Assembly: GCF_000504285.1 (NCBI RefSeq)
Contig: NZ_KI632511.1
Span: forward strand, 431,372-495,371
Source of the DNA: Actinospica robiniae DSM 44927
GTDB taxonomy: Bacteria > Actinomycetota > Actinomycetes > Streptomycetales > Catenulisporaceae
Length of the DNA stretch: 64,000 nt
Reading direction: 5' to 3'
In this document: positions 7,158 to 15,176 of the stretch, piece after piece
Position numbering within the stretch: the first letter of the stretch is position 1
Layout of the letters: every line of letters starts with the position of its first letter
Notes under the pieces: model-generated
The model's database searches: none
What the model was told of the DNA's origin: nothing
The model's input: only the letters and a program-made list of their open reading frames with translations
Position numbers and translations under genes: made by a program

Positions 7158-8597
7158 GTGAACCTCGACACCCATTTCAATGCCCTGATCTCTTCGGACA
7201 AGGCGGCCCAGGTGGCGGCGAGGCAGGCGCTCGTCGACGCCGGCGCCGCGGCTGTGGAAGCGGTCATGGAGCATCTGCGCGACGAGGCTTCACCGGTCGA
7301 CTGGTCGGACGCCGGGTGGATTCTGCGTCAGATCGGGGACCCGGCCCTGCCGGCGCTCGTCGACACGATCGCCGGCGATGTCTCGCCGGAGGTGCGCCGC
7401 CGGGCCGCGTGGACCTTGAACGCCCTGAACGTCTCGGGCCCGGATGCGCTCGCACCCGCCTTCTCGCACCCGAGCCCCCAGGTCCGCGAGTGCGCCGCGG
7501 TGCGCGTCCAGTTTCTCGGGGCCGCGGGGTTCGCCTACCTCGACCTGATCCTGACCCTGCTCGGCGACGAAGACGAGGACGTACGCCAGCGCGTGGTCTG
7601 GGCGCTCTCGGCGATCGGCGAGCAGACGGTGCCGGTCCTGACGGCCGTCAGACGCTCCCCGAGCGCAGGGGTGCGGCGGCGCGCCACCGCCCTGCAGGCG
7701 CTCGCCGAGATCGGTGGACGCGACGTACTCGATGCGCGGGACAAGGCCGCCGTCAGCCGGCTGATCAGGATCAAGCAAAAGGGAGAGATACCCGAACCGA
7801 TGCACCTGTGCGGCTCCTGGTACGCGGTCCCGGCGCGGCCCGAGCACGAGGTCATGGAGGCGTTCGGCCTGTCCGATCCGGTCCCGGTCACGATGCGGCT
7901 CGGCGCGAGCGCCTGGAATCACGACCACCACGCGTACGATCATCGGATTCCGCACGCGAAACATCGCCGGGTCTACGTCTCGCCCGAACTCGACGGGTGG
8001 CGGCTCGTCTTCGGATCCCACTCCGACGACAACCACGCCGAAGACCGGGACGCCGGCTCGGACGGAGTGGATCCCGCGCTCGTCAAGGCCCGATGCGCCG
8101 AACTCAGCACCCGTTTCGGCGCGGCGCGCTGGTACGGCATGAGCTGCGGCGACAGCTGGACCGCGTGGTGCATCGCCGAGAAGGGCGAAGTCCTCCGCTA
8201 CTACGACGTCTACGATGCCGACGAGCACGACGACGAGGCGGACGGCGACGACGCGGACCGCGACGACGCGGACCGCGACGACGCGGCCGAGTCCATACTG
8301 GTCGGGACGGGCCATCCCGCCGAAGCCGGGTTCGTCCTGCCGCATGAGGACCCGTTTCCGCCGGACGCGTTCGACGGCGTGGACTACAACGACAGTGAGG
8401 CCTTCCAGCAGCGCTGGCAGCAGGTCAAAGACGACCTGCAGATCCCTGATGAGTGCGACGGCGCCATCATCGCCGGCCTCACTTCGGTCGACCCGTCTGA
8501 GCTCGGGCCGCACACCCGCGTGAAGGGTTCGGGGTGGCTGGCCATGACGGAGTGCGGGCGAGTCCACGGCGACGCTCCCGGGGCCCTACAAATCTGA
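7158..8597 (+). CDS. HEAT-repeat protein with acidic tandem repeat and uncharacterised C-terminal domain
   Basis: Protein of 479 aa with a GTG start. Residues 1-200 are four or five HEAT-like helical repeats (for example PEVRRRAAWTLNAL, EDVRQRVVWALSAIG, AGVRRRATALQALAEIG), a scaffold used for protein contacts. Residues 215-350 form a Trp/His-rich domain (CGSWYAVPARPEHEVMEAFG, WNHDHHAYDHR) that I do not recognise. An acidic low-complexity run near 355-375 is encoded by a 15-bp tandem repeat giving DDADR twice. The last 100 aa are polar (DGVDYNDSEAFQQRWQQVKD). It is a single gene between the response regulator and the Fic gene. No catalytic motif seen. Confidence 0.8.
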   Translation: MNLDTHFNALISSDKAAQVAARQALVDAGAAAVEAVMEHLRDEASPVDWSDAGWILRQIGDPALPALVDTIAGDVSPEVRRRAAWTLNALNVSGPDALAPAFSHPSPQVRECAAVRVQFLGAAGFAYLDLILTLLGDEDEDVRQRVVWALSAIGEQTVPVLTAVRRSPSAGVRRRATALQALAEIGGRDVLDARDKAAVSRLIRIKQKGEIPEPMHLCGSWYAVPARPEHEVMEAFGLSDPVPVTMRLGASAWNHDHHAYDHRIPHAKHRRVYVSPELDGWRLVFGSHSDDNHAEDRDAGSDGVDPALVKARCAELSTRFGAARWYGMSCGDSWTAWCIAEKGEVLRYYDVYDADEHDDEADGDDADRDDADRDDAAESILVGTGHPAEAGFVLPHEDPFPPDAFDGVDYNDSEAFQQRWQQVKDDLQIPDECDGAIIAGLTSVDPSELGPHTRVKGSGWLAMTECGRVHGDAPGALQI

Positions 8598-8623
8598 CCC
8601 CTGACATCAGTCCACGACTGCTT

Positions 8624-9280
8624 TCACTGCTTTACTGACGAGCTGGTCATCGTGCGGCGGTTGAGTACCCCGATGAGCGCGGCAAGGTCGGCCGCGCCGG
8701 CTGGGTCATCCGCATAGCGGGTGATCTGCAGCGGGCCGACCTCGGGCAGGACGATGCCGTCCCGAGCCAGGACGTGGACCAAGGTCAGCAGGGCGGCGCG
8801 GGCATTGCCATCGCTGAAGGGATGGAAGAAGGCCACGTCGAGATACACGCGAGCCCCGCGCGCAGCCAGCGGAACGCCCGGGTCCGCCGCCTCGCGCAGG
8901 CAGGCATCGAAATCAGACCACGTATGGGGGCTCAGCCCGTAGCGCTCCCGGCCGCCCTTCGCATAAGCATCGCCCGTGCGGAACGCCGGTACTTCTGTCG
9001 TGCCGAGGACTTCGCGTTGCCAACGTGCGAGCAGAGCGAAATCCAGCGGGACGAGGCGCGCGGCGTCTTCTCGGGCCAGGGCATGCGCCGCGAGCAGGCG
9101 CTCGGCGCGAATCGGGTTGCGCCGTCGCACCGGCCCGCAGCACCAGGACCGGAAGCCGTCGCGACCAGGCGGGACCCTCTCGAGAGCCGGTGCGCTTCGC
9201 CAGTCCACCTCGCGGCGTACCCGCAGCCAGACCGAAAGGCTGTCCGGACGACTGTCCGAAAGGCTGTCAGTAGCGGTCAT
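8624..9280 (-). CDS. Fic-domain protein
   Basis: Protein of 218 aa with the Fic core motif HPFSDGNAR at about residues 153-161, close to the canonical HPFxDGNGR but with Ala for the second Gly. Fic proteins transfer AMP or another phosphate-containing group to Ser/Thr/Tyr of targets, and many act as toxins. The upstream segment FRTGDAYAKGGRERYGL probably forms the target-docking flap. I see no S/TxxxE(G/N) inhibitory helix in this protein. The start overlaps the upstream unknown gene by 14 bp, so the two are made together and may work as a pair. The Ala substitution could alter activity. Confidence 0.85.
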   Translation of the reverse strand: MTATDSLSDSRPDSLSVWLRVRREVDWRSAPALERVPPGRDGFRSWCCGPVRRRNPIRAERLLAAHALAREDAARLVPLDFALLARWQREVLGTTEVPAFRTGDAYAKGGRERYGLSPHTWSDFDACLREAADPGVPLAARGARVYLDVAFFHPFSDGNARAALLTLVHVLARDGIVLPEVGPLQITRYADDPAGAADLAALIGVLNRRTMTSSSVKQ

Positions 9281-9989
9281 GGAACTCCTCCAGCGCCTCC
9301 CGCTCCCGGTGGTCCCGGTACGGGGCGTGGCCGGTGAGGTCGACGGCCAGGTCCTCGCCGACGGAATCGATCAACGTCTGCGCAGGAGTGACCCAGCTCT
9401 CGAACCGGTCGTCGATCGCCCGCTCCACCGCTGCCGTGGCGTCGGCCCGGTCCATGCCGGTGCTGGTGAGGAACCAGGTCAGAACGATGGAGGCCAGACC
9501 GTGCCAGCCGCCCTCCGCGCCCGAGTCCAGCGCGTACGTCACGAGACGGACGCAGGCCCGCTCCAGATGCCAGCTGCGATCCTCGGGTGAGGCGTCTGAC
9601 GGCGGTGCCAGTTCGGCGAAGCGTTCGGCCGTCCGCTCCAGCCACTCCCGCCACTCCAACAGGGCAGACACGACGCGCGCGGCGGTCTCGTCCGGAGTCG
9701 TCACCGAACTCGGCCCGCTGACCCAGCTGCCGATGGGCCCGCCGTGGTAGTAGCACCAGTTCCACCCCCATGCCCAGACGCCGTACCGCTCCCGGATGAT
9801 CGCGTCCACTTGGCTTTCACACCAGCGTTCGCCCTGCCGCCAGCCTTTCATCCCGGAGAGCACGGGTGGCACCCACTCGCGGACCAGCGAGCGGAGGCGG
9901 CCATCCTCGTCCTCGTCCCAGGCGAACGCGTGGCGGCCCGGGTCGTGTGCTGCCCAGTCCCGGACGACCTCCCACGAATGGGAGGGCAC
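9267..9989 (-). CDS. Unknown protein encoded with the Fic gene
   Basis: Protein of 240 aa, acidic and rich in Trp (for example RYGVWAWGWNWCYYHGG near residue 70), without signal peptide or membrane segment. I do not recognise the family. The middle is predicted mostly helical (RVVSALLEWREWLERTAERF, SWHLERACVRLVTYALD). It lies directly upstream of, and overlaps by 14 bp, the Fic-domain gene; a helical partner translated before a Fic toxin is the layout of an antitoxin, but the known Fic inhibitory motif is not visible, so this role is only a guess. Confidence 0.7.
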   Translation of the reverse strand: MPSHSWEVVRDWAAHDPGRHAFAWDEDEDGRLRSLVREWVPPVLSGMKGWRQGERWCESQVDAIIRERYGVWAWGWNWCYYHGGPIGSWVSGPSSVTTPDETAARVVSALLEWREWLERTAERFAELAPPSDASPEDRSWHLERACVRLVTYALDSGAEGGWHGLASIVLTWFLTSTGMDRADATAAVERAIDDRFESWVTPAQTLIDSVGEDLAVDLTGHAPYRDHREREALEEFHDRY

Positions 9990-10115
9990 ACGATTTTCGG
10001 GGAAGGGCAGAGTGTCCCGGTTGTATGTCAGCGTCGGCTCCCGTCCTGTCAGACACGGCGCACACCAGTCTCGATGCGCGACTCATGAGAACGCGAGCCG
10101 TTTTCGAACCGCTCG

Positions 10116-10150
10116 GCCGGTCTCGCCCGATCCTTCGAGGCGAGACCGGC
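10116..10150. terminator. Hairpin terminator after the SGNH hydrolase gene
   Basis: GCCGGTCTCGCC (10116-10127) pairs perfectly with GGCGAGACCGGC (10139-10150) around an 11-nt loop, about 30 bp past the stop of the hydrolase gene on the minus strand. No U-tract. Confidence 0.6.
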
Positions 10151-10178
10151 GGCAAGCGGGGTTACGCGCTTCGCCCGA

Positions 10179-11219
10179 TCAGCGTTCGAGCAGGGCGATG
10201 CGGATGGCGCGCTCCACGTGGGCGGCGGTGTTCGCGTACCCTGCGGCGTTGGGGTGGACCAGCGTGACGCGCTTGCCGAGGGGCGCACAGTTCAGGATCG
10301 TGCCGGGGTAGCCGGCCGGCCAGTAGTCCGCGGCGTTGCCGCAGATTCCCTCGACCCACTTGACGGCCTCGGGCTGGCAGGCGTCGTGGCCGATGCTGGA
10401 GGAGTAGATGTCGACGTACTCGTCGCCGAAGAAATCTGTGACCCGCTGGATCATGGTGTTGAGCTGCTCGAGGACGTCCTCGCGCAGCCAGTTGATATCG
10501 GCGTGGGTGATCGGGCCCAGTTCGGCGAGGCTGAGGCGGTTGCAGTCCGTCGCGTTTTCGGGCAGGACGGCCGGGTAGCCGATCGTGATCACCTTGGCGT
10601 TCGGCGCGGCCTGGTGCACCCGGGCCAGCATCTCGATGTACTCGTTCTGGACGCGGACGAGCTTGTCCTGGATGCTTTCCTCGCCGGCGGGCGGGTTGGT
10701 GTAGTACTCGCGGCAGGACTTGCCGATCGTGCCCAGCTCGACGCACTTCATCAGCATGTCGCCGAACGGCAGGCTGTTGCCGCCGACGCCGATGGTGACG
10801 ACGTCGGTCTGGTCGCTCAGGTGCGCCCGCTCGATCTGCGGGGCGACCGGGGCCCACCCGCCGGCGGGAGGCTGCACCGGGCTGATCGGGGTCTGCTTCG
10901 CCGTGGCGATGTCGGCGATGGTGGCGCCGCCGCAGCTGGCGTTGGTCAGGTGGACGGGCTTGCCCGGGGGGAATGCGGCCAGCTCGCGGTCGACGACGTC
11001 GGGGTAGGAGTTGGTGGTGCGGTCACACCCGTCGCGCGACGGGTCCCCGAGCGCGGGCTGCGGGTCTCCGACGAACACGCCGGCGGTGTACGAATCGCCC
11101 AACGCCGCCCACTCGTACGAATCCGCCGCGCTCGCTGAGGCGGCGGGCAGAAGTGTGGCCGCCGTGAGCACGAATCCCATCGCCAGCGCTCGTGTGCGCA
11201 GGCCGAAGACATGTCGCAT
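10179..11219 (-). CDS. Secreted SGNH/GDSL hydrolase (lipase/esterase)
   Basis: Exported esterase or lipase of 346 aa. The ATG at 11219 follows AGGAGGGTCC, a near-perfect ribosome-binding site, and precedes a Sec signal peptide cleaved near ASASA-AD (residue 31). Block I is WAALGDSYTAG with nucleophile Ser43, the oxyanion Gly is in TNASCGGATIADI, Asn in TIGVGGNSLPFG, and the catalytic His in VTLVHPNAAGYAN. The many Cys residues (CDRTTNSY, CREYY, CNAADYW analogues) suggest disulphides as in the Streptomyces scoe1 and rimosus lipase group. It stands alone with its own terminator. Confidence 0.9.
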   Translation of the reverse strand: MRHVFGLRTRALAMGFVLTAATLLPAASASAADSYEWAALGDSYTAGVFVGDPQPALGDPSRDGCDRTTNSYPDVVDRELAAFPPGKPVHLTNASCGGATIADIATAKQTPISPVQPPAGGWAPVAPQIERAHLSDQTDVVTIGVGGNSLPFGDMLMKCVELGTIGKSCREYYTNPPAGEESIQDKLVRVQNEYIEMLARVHQAAPNAKVITIGYPAVLPENATDCNRLSLAELGPITHADINWLREDVLEQLNTMIQRVTDFFGDEYVDIYSSSIGHDACQPEAVKWVEGICGNAADYWPAGYPGTILNCAPLGKRVTLVHPNAAGYANTAAHVERAIRIALLER

Positions 11220-11575
11220 GGACCCTCCTGGGAATAGACGAGGCGCCCGGAGCCGCGACATGGCTGCGGGCGGAGGACATCGCCGTCAAGATCATCGAGA
11301 TGCCTCGGTCAAGATCATCCAGGCTGCCGGGCCGCCGCCTCGGACGACCGGACCCAAGCCACTCGATCGAGTTAAAAGGTCAGATGGTCACTCCGACCCA
11401 CCCGTCGACGGGTGAGATCAGGATCGGGCGACCCGGCTACCGGTGGCCGTTGTGGCCGCCACCGGAAAGCGATGTTTCCGCCGGCCTGTGTTCGTGTTCG
11501 ATGATCGTGGCGCGGGCCGATGCGCGGCCCGTCCCGGGAACGCAGGGCCCGGGGCTGACGGGAGGAGCCGGGAAC

Positions 11576-12346
11576 ATGACCGGTACGGAATCGGCGGGCG
11601 CCGACAGGCGCGACCTCACGGGCAAGGTGGCACTCGTGATCGGCGGTGCGCGCAACATGGGGGCCGCGATCGCCGAGCACATCGCCGGACGCGGCGCGAC
11701 GACGGTGATCAGTTATCTGCGTTCCGACGACGAGGCTGAGCGAACGCTCGCGCTGCTCGAGAAGCGCGGGGTGACGGCGGAGGCGGTCCGCTCGGACGCC
11801 ACGGTCTCGGGCGACGTGGACGCGCTGTTCGCCGGCGTCGTGGAGCGGCACGGCCGGATCGACATCGTCGTGCACGTGCCCGGAGCCGTGATCAAGAAGC
11901 CGATAGTCGAGTTCAGCGACGACGACTTCGAGCACCTGATCAGTCTCAACACCCGCAGTGCCTTCTACTCGCTGCGCGCCGCGGCCCGCCACCTGGCCGA
12001 CGACGGCCGGTATGTCGTCCTGTCCACCACGCTGACGTCGGTGATGACCGGCCCCTACGGCGTCTACTCCGGTTCGAAGGCGGCGGTGGAGCGGATGATG
12101 CTGGCCGCAGCAAAAGAACTCGGCGCGCGCGGCATCACCGTCAACGCCGTCGCCCCCGGCCCGATCGACGACTCCTTCTACCACGGCGCCGAAACGCCGG
12201 AAGCCGTGGCCGCGGCGACCCACCACAGCCCGCGTGGCCGACTCGGCGCCCCCGGCGACATCGCGCCGGTCGTCGGCTACCTCGTCGGGCCGGACGCCGG
12301 CTGGGTCAGCGGGCAGACCGTGCGCGCGAACGGCGCGATGTTCTAG
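11576..12346 (+). CDS. SDR-family oxidoreductase
   Basis: Short-chain dehydrogenase/reductase of 256 aa. The NAD(P)-binding glycine motif is GGARNMG rather than TGxxxGxG, the catalytic residues are Ser in VVLSTTLTS and Tyr-Lys in YGVYSGSKAA, and the PG motif follows (VAPGPIDD). The start ATG at 11576 follows GGAGGAGC. The LysR gene converges on it 12 bp beyond the stop. FabG-like 3-oxoacyl reductase or another ketone reductase; substrate unknown. Confidence 0.85.
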   Translation: MTGTESAGADRRDLTGKVALVIGGARNMGAAIAEHIAGRGATTVISYLRSDDEAERTLALLEKRGVTAEAVRSDATVSGDVDALFAGVVERHGRIDIVVHVPGAVIKKPIVEFSDDDFEHLISLNTRSAFYSLRAAARHLADDGRYVVLSTTLTSVMTGPYGVYSGSKAAVERMMLAAAKELGARGITVNAVAPGPIDDSFYHGAETPEAVAAATHHSPRGRLGAPGDIAPVVGYLVGPDAGWVSGQTVRANGAMF

Positions 12347-12358
12347 GCCGCGTCGAGA

Positions 12359-13306
12359 TCAGCCTCCTGTATCGCCGTCGTCATCGCGGTTACGGTCACC
12401 GTCGCGGTCGCCCCAGCCCGTCAGCCCCCTTACGTGCTCGACCAGGTGCGCGATCAGGGCCTCGGGCGCGCCGGGCATCCAGACGACGGCGAGATAGGAG
12501 GGCTCTACATCCGTCACCGGCACCCAGACGACGCCCGGCAGCGGGAAGTAGCGGGCCAGCGGCTCGGGCGCGAACCACACGCCCCGGCCGCGAGCCACCA
12601 GCATCAGCCGGTCCTCGATGCGGTGCGCCGCCGGCCCGCGCACCGCCGGGCGGCCGTCGGGGCGCGGTTCGGCCAGCCAATGGCGCACCACATCCTCGGA
12701 CACGACCACCTGCGGGACGATCACCGGCTCGTCGGCCAACTCCGCCAGACTCAGCGCATCGCGCGCCGCGAACGGATGCCCCGACGGCAACGCGACCACC
12801 CGCCGGTCGCGCCGCACCCGTGCCGACCGCAGCCGCTCGTCCCCGGTCGGCACCCACAGGAACGAGACGTCCGCAGTGCCCTCGCGCAGCGCCGCGAGCT
12901 CCTCCGGCAGCGTGGAGACCGTAACCAGCTCGAGCTCGATGCCCGGCAAGTCGCGCTCCATAGCCTGCACGACGTCGAGCGCGAACTCAGCCGTCGCGTG
13001 CGGCTTGCACACCAGCCGCAGCCTCCCGAGCCGTCCCCCAGCCGTCGCCCGCACCCGCGAGAGCACCGCGTCCAGATCGCAGAGCAGAGGTTTGATACCA
13101 GCCAGCAGCTCGTCCCCGGCGCGGGTCAGCCGCACCCCGCGGGTGGTGCGCACCAGCAGCGTCGCCCCCACCGCACGCTCCAGCTGCTGCACCTGGGCGG
13201 ACAGCGCCTGCTGCGCGATGTGCAACCTCGCCGCGGCGCCGGTGATCGTGCCCTCCCGCGCCACGACCGCGAAAGAACGCAGTAGCCGCGTATCAAGATC
13301 GACCAT
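12359..13306 (-). CDS. LysR-family transcriptional regulator
   Basis: Regulator of 315 aa. The N-terminal winged helix-turn-helix reads LLRSFAVVAREGTITGAAAR followed by QQALSAQVQQLE, and residues 90-300 form the substrate-binding domain (AELIATFGG-like folds not assigned; GRLGRLRLVCKPHATAEFAL). The C-terminus is a Asp/Arg-rich tail (GDRDGDRNRDDDGD). LysR proteins usually respond to a small ligand and regulate a neighbour; here the convergent SDR gene is adjacent, but no divergent target gene is present. Confidence 0.88.
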   Translation of the reverse strand: MVDLDTRLLRSFAVVAREGTITGAAARLHIAQQALSAQVQQLERAVGATLLVRTTRGVRLTRAGDELLAGIKPLLCDLDAVLSRVRATAGGRLGRLRLVCKPHATAEFALDVVQAMERDLPGIELELVTVSTLPEELAALREGTADVSFLWVPTGDERLRSARVRRDRRVVALPSGHPFAARDALSLAELADEPVIVPQVVVSEDVVRHWLAEPRPDGRPAVRGPAAHRIEDRLMLVARGRGVWFAPEPLARYFPLPGVVWVPVTDVEPSYLAVVWMPGAPEALIAHLVEHVRGLTGWGDRDGDRNRDDDGDTGG

Positions 13307-13460
13307 GGAGGCACTCTAGCGAGGCTCGCGTATCTGAGCTGAGCCCACGCGGATCAGGGCACGTAGCCGGAAAATCGGGCATTCTTCGACGAGCCGCCTT
13401 TTTAGTGGCTGCGCTGTGGGCGGTGGGCATGATCAGGGCACTGCCGGGCTTGCTGGCCAG

Positions 13461-14015
13461 TCATGCCGTGAGGTGCTCGACCGACGCCACGGATGCGGCG
13501 GTCGTCCTGTTGAGTGTGGTGATCGCACACGATGGCACCCCGGTTGTGAGGAGGCTGTCGGCGATCACCGTATCTTCCAGCAGGGTGCGTAACAGATCGA
13601 CGGTGACACCGCCGTGGGTGACGATGGCAGCGGGGGAGTCGGTCATCCCCACCTCGCGGACCAGCGCGAGCAACCGGCTCGCTGCGGCGTGGGAGGAGTC
13701 TCCGTTGGAGGGCGTGTATGCGCGGTCTTCGACCGTCCTGGCCCATTCGGCGCTGAAGTGTGCGAACGGTACGGTCCCGTCCCAGTTCATGCGCTCGGTG
13801 GCCCGCCCGTCCTGGACGGGCTGAACGTCGACGGCATCAGCGATGACCTGAGCGGTCTGCCACGAGCGTCGTAGTGGGCTGCAATACACCCGGCGTATGC
13901 CGGTGCGCTGTGCCCACGCGCCGGTGAGCGTGGCGTGGGCACGTCCCAGCTCCGTGATGCCCGGATCGCCCGGTTCCCGCAGCTTCTCGGCGTGCTGGAT
14001 CAGGTAGACGTACAT
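13461..14015 (-). CDS. Histidine phosphatase superfamily protein
   Basis: Small phosphatase of 184 aa, SixA/PhoE-like branch. The nucleophile motif is LIQHAEK: the usual Arg of RHG/RHA is Gln, with His8 as the phosphorylated residue. Other active-site parts are present: YCSPLRRSWQTAQ, an acidic region RATERMNWDG, and the second His in VTHGGVTVDLL. The Gln variant is known in this superfamily, so activity is plausible but not certain. It stands alone, with no operon partner. Confidence 0.82.
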   Translation of the reverse strand: MYVYLIQHAEKLREPGDPGITELGRAHATLTGAWAQRTGIRRVYCSPLRRSWQTAQVIADAVDVQPVQDGRATERMNWDGTVPFAHFSAEWARTVEDRAYTPSNGDSSHAAASRLLALVREVGMTDSPAAIVTHGGVTVDLLRTLLEDTVIADSLLTTGVPSCAITTLNRTTAASVASVEHLTA

Positions 14016-14166
14016 GCAGCCGACTCTGCCGTGCGGAGCAGTGCTCGTCCACGGGTTTTCGGTTGTTGAGGTGTCCTTGGCACGATCTCACATTGCTGAA
14101 GCTGCGAACACGACGGCGCGGCGGTCCGCTGCTGTGCCAAAAGGACGTATGTTGGCAGATGGGGCA

Positions 14167-14967
14167 CTAGATTTCCTTCGAAGACAAGGTATTCAGCGCG
14201 CGCCGCCGGTAGGGCTCGTCGGTGATCTGCGCCGCGAGACGCTCAGCCCGATCTCGGTCCACGTTGGCCACCCAGATGGTCACGAGCCACTGGGACTTGG
14301 CTTTGGCCTTGGGATCGGGCGAATCGATTTCGGCGGCTGCGCAGGCGGCTCGGTCGGCGGCGCGCAAGGCGCGATCCCGATCCATGGCAGCCAGGTCGTG
14401 AAGGATCGCGCAGTAGGCGAACGCCCGCCCGCCGGCGCCGACGCAGCTGCTCGCAGCGGCCTCGGCGCGATCGGCCAGCGCGGAAGCGCGCGCTGGATCC
14501 GCGGTCGCCTGACGGGCCAGCGCCGCGAATGCCGAGGCTCGCTCCCGCGTTTCGCCGATGAGATCGGCAAGGCGTTCAGCACGGTCGGGATGGCCTTCCG
14601 CGAGAGCGCGGACCAGGAGGCCCTGCCCGGTCGCCCGGGCTCTCGGCCCGCCGAAGGTGGCGATCAATGCCTCTGCGACGTCGGCCACCCTGCCGGCGCT
14701 GTCCCGATCGATCGGGGACACGGCGGCCACGATCTTGGCCAGCCCTCTCACCCGGACGAGGCCACCCCGAATCGGCTCGCCGTAGTCCGCGGCCCGGTCG
14801 GCGATGTGGAGTGCGCATCGGGGATCGGCGTCGATCGCGGCCTGGACCGCGTCGCCCAGAGCCTCCACCTCGCCGCCGCTGCGCCCATCGATGCAGGCCC
14901 GGATGGCCGCGTCGAGCGCCGCGCCGTCGAATTCAGGCGATTGCCCAGCCTCCGCTTCTGTCTGCAT
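14167..14967 (-). CDS. Helical-repeat protein of unknown function
   Basis: Soluble protein of about 266 aa made of recurring alpha-helical units of the form DRAERLAxxIxDxxxRxxAL, for example HPDRAERLADLIGETRERAS and VDRDRAERLAAQITDEPY. Such units appear in the C-terminal parts of large actinomycete NTPases and signalling proteins; here they stand alone without an NTPase. The start at 14967 (ATG, MQTEAEAGQ) is chosen because the upstream in-frame stretch looks non-coding. It is divergent from the CoiA-like gene, separated by about 210 bp. Function unknown; a protein-binding scaffold is likely. Confidence 0.65.
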   Translation of the reverse strand: MQTEAEAGQSPEFDGAALDAAIRACIDGRSGGEVEALGDAVQAAIDADPRCALHIADRAADYGEPIRGGLVRVRGLAKIVAAVSPIDRDSAGRVADVAEALIATFGGPRARATGQGLLVRALAEGHPDRAERLADLIGETRERASAFAALARQATADPARASALADRAEAAASSCVGAGGRAFAYCAILHDLAAMDRDRALRAADRAACAAAEIDSPDPKAKAKSQWLVTIWVANVDRDRAERLAAQITDEPYRRRALNTLSSKEI

Positions 14968-15176
14968 GACATCAGTGTTCCCGGCGGCGCCGATGCAGTC
15001 GACCGGATATGCGATGGGGGCGGCGCGTAAGGCGGCAACGCGCCTTCCGATTATGGAAATCGAGCCCTGATATCCTCCCGGATTCCGCTGCATGATTGAA
15101 GAGGCATCGTCCCGGCCCGGTAGGAGGCGGTCGGACCTCGCCAGCGTCGCCTACCGCCCTCGTCGAGGAGCCTGTT

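Noticed and set aside
13461-14015. Inactive histidine phosphatase because of QHA instead of RHG
   Set aside because: QHAE variants are known in the superfamily, and other active-site residues are present, so it is not called a pseudogene.
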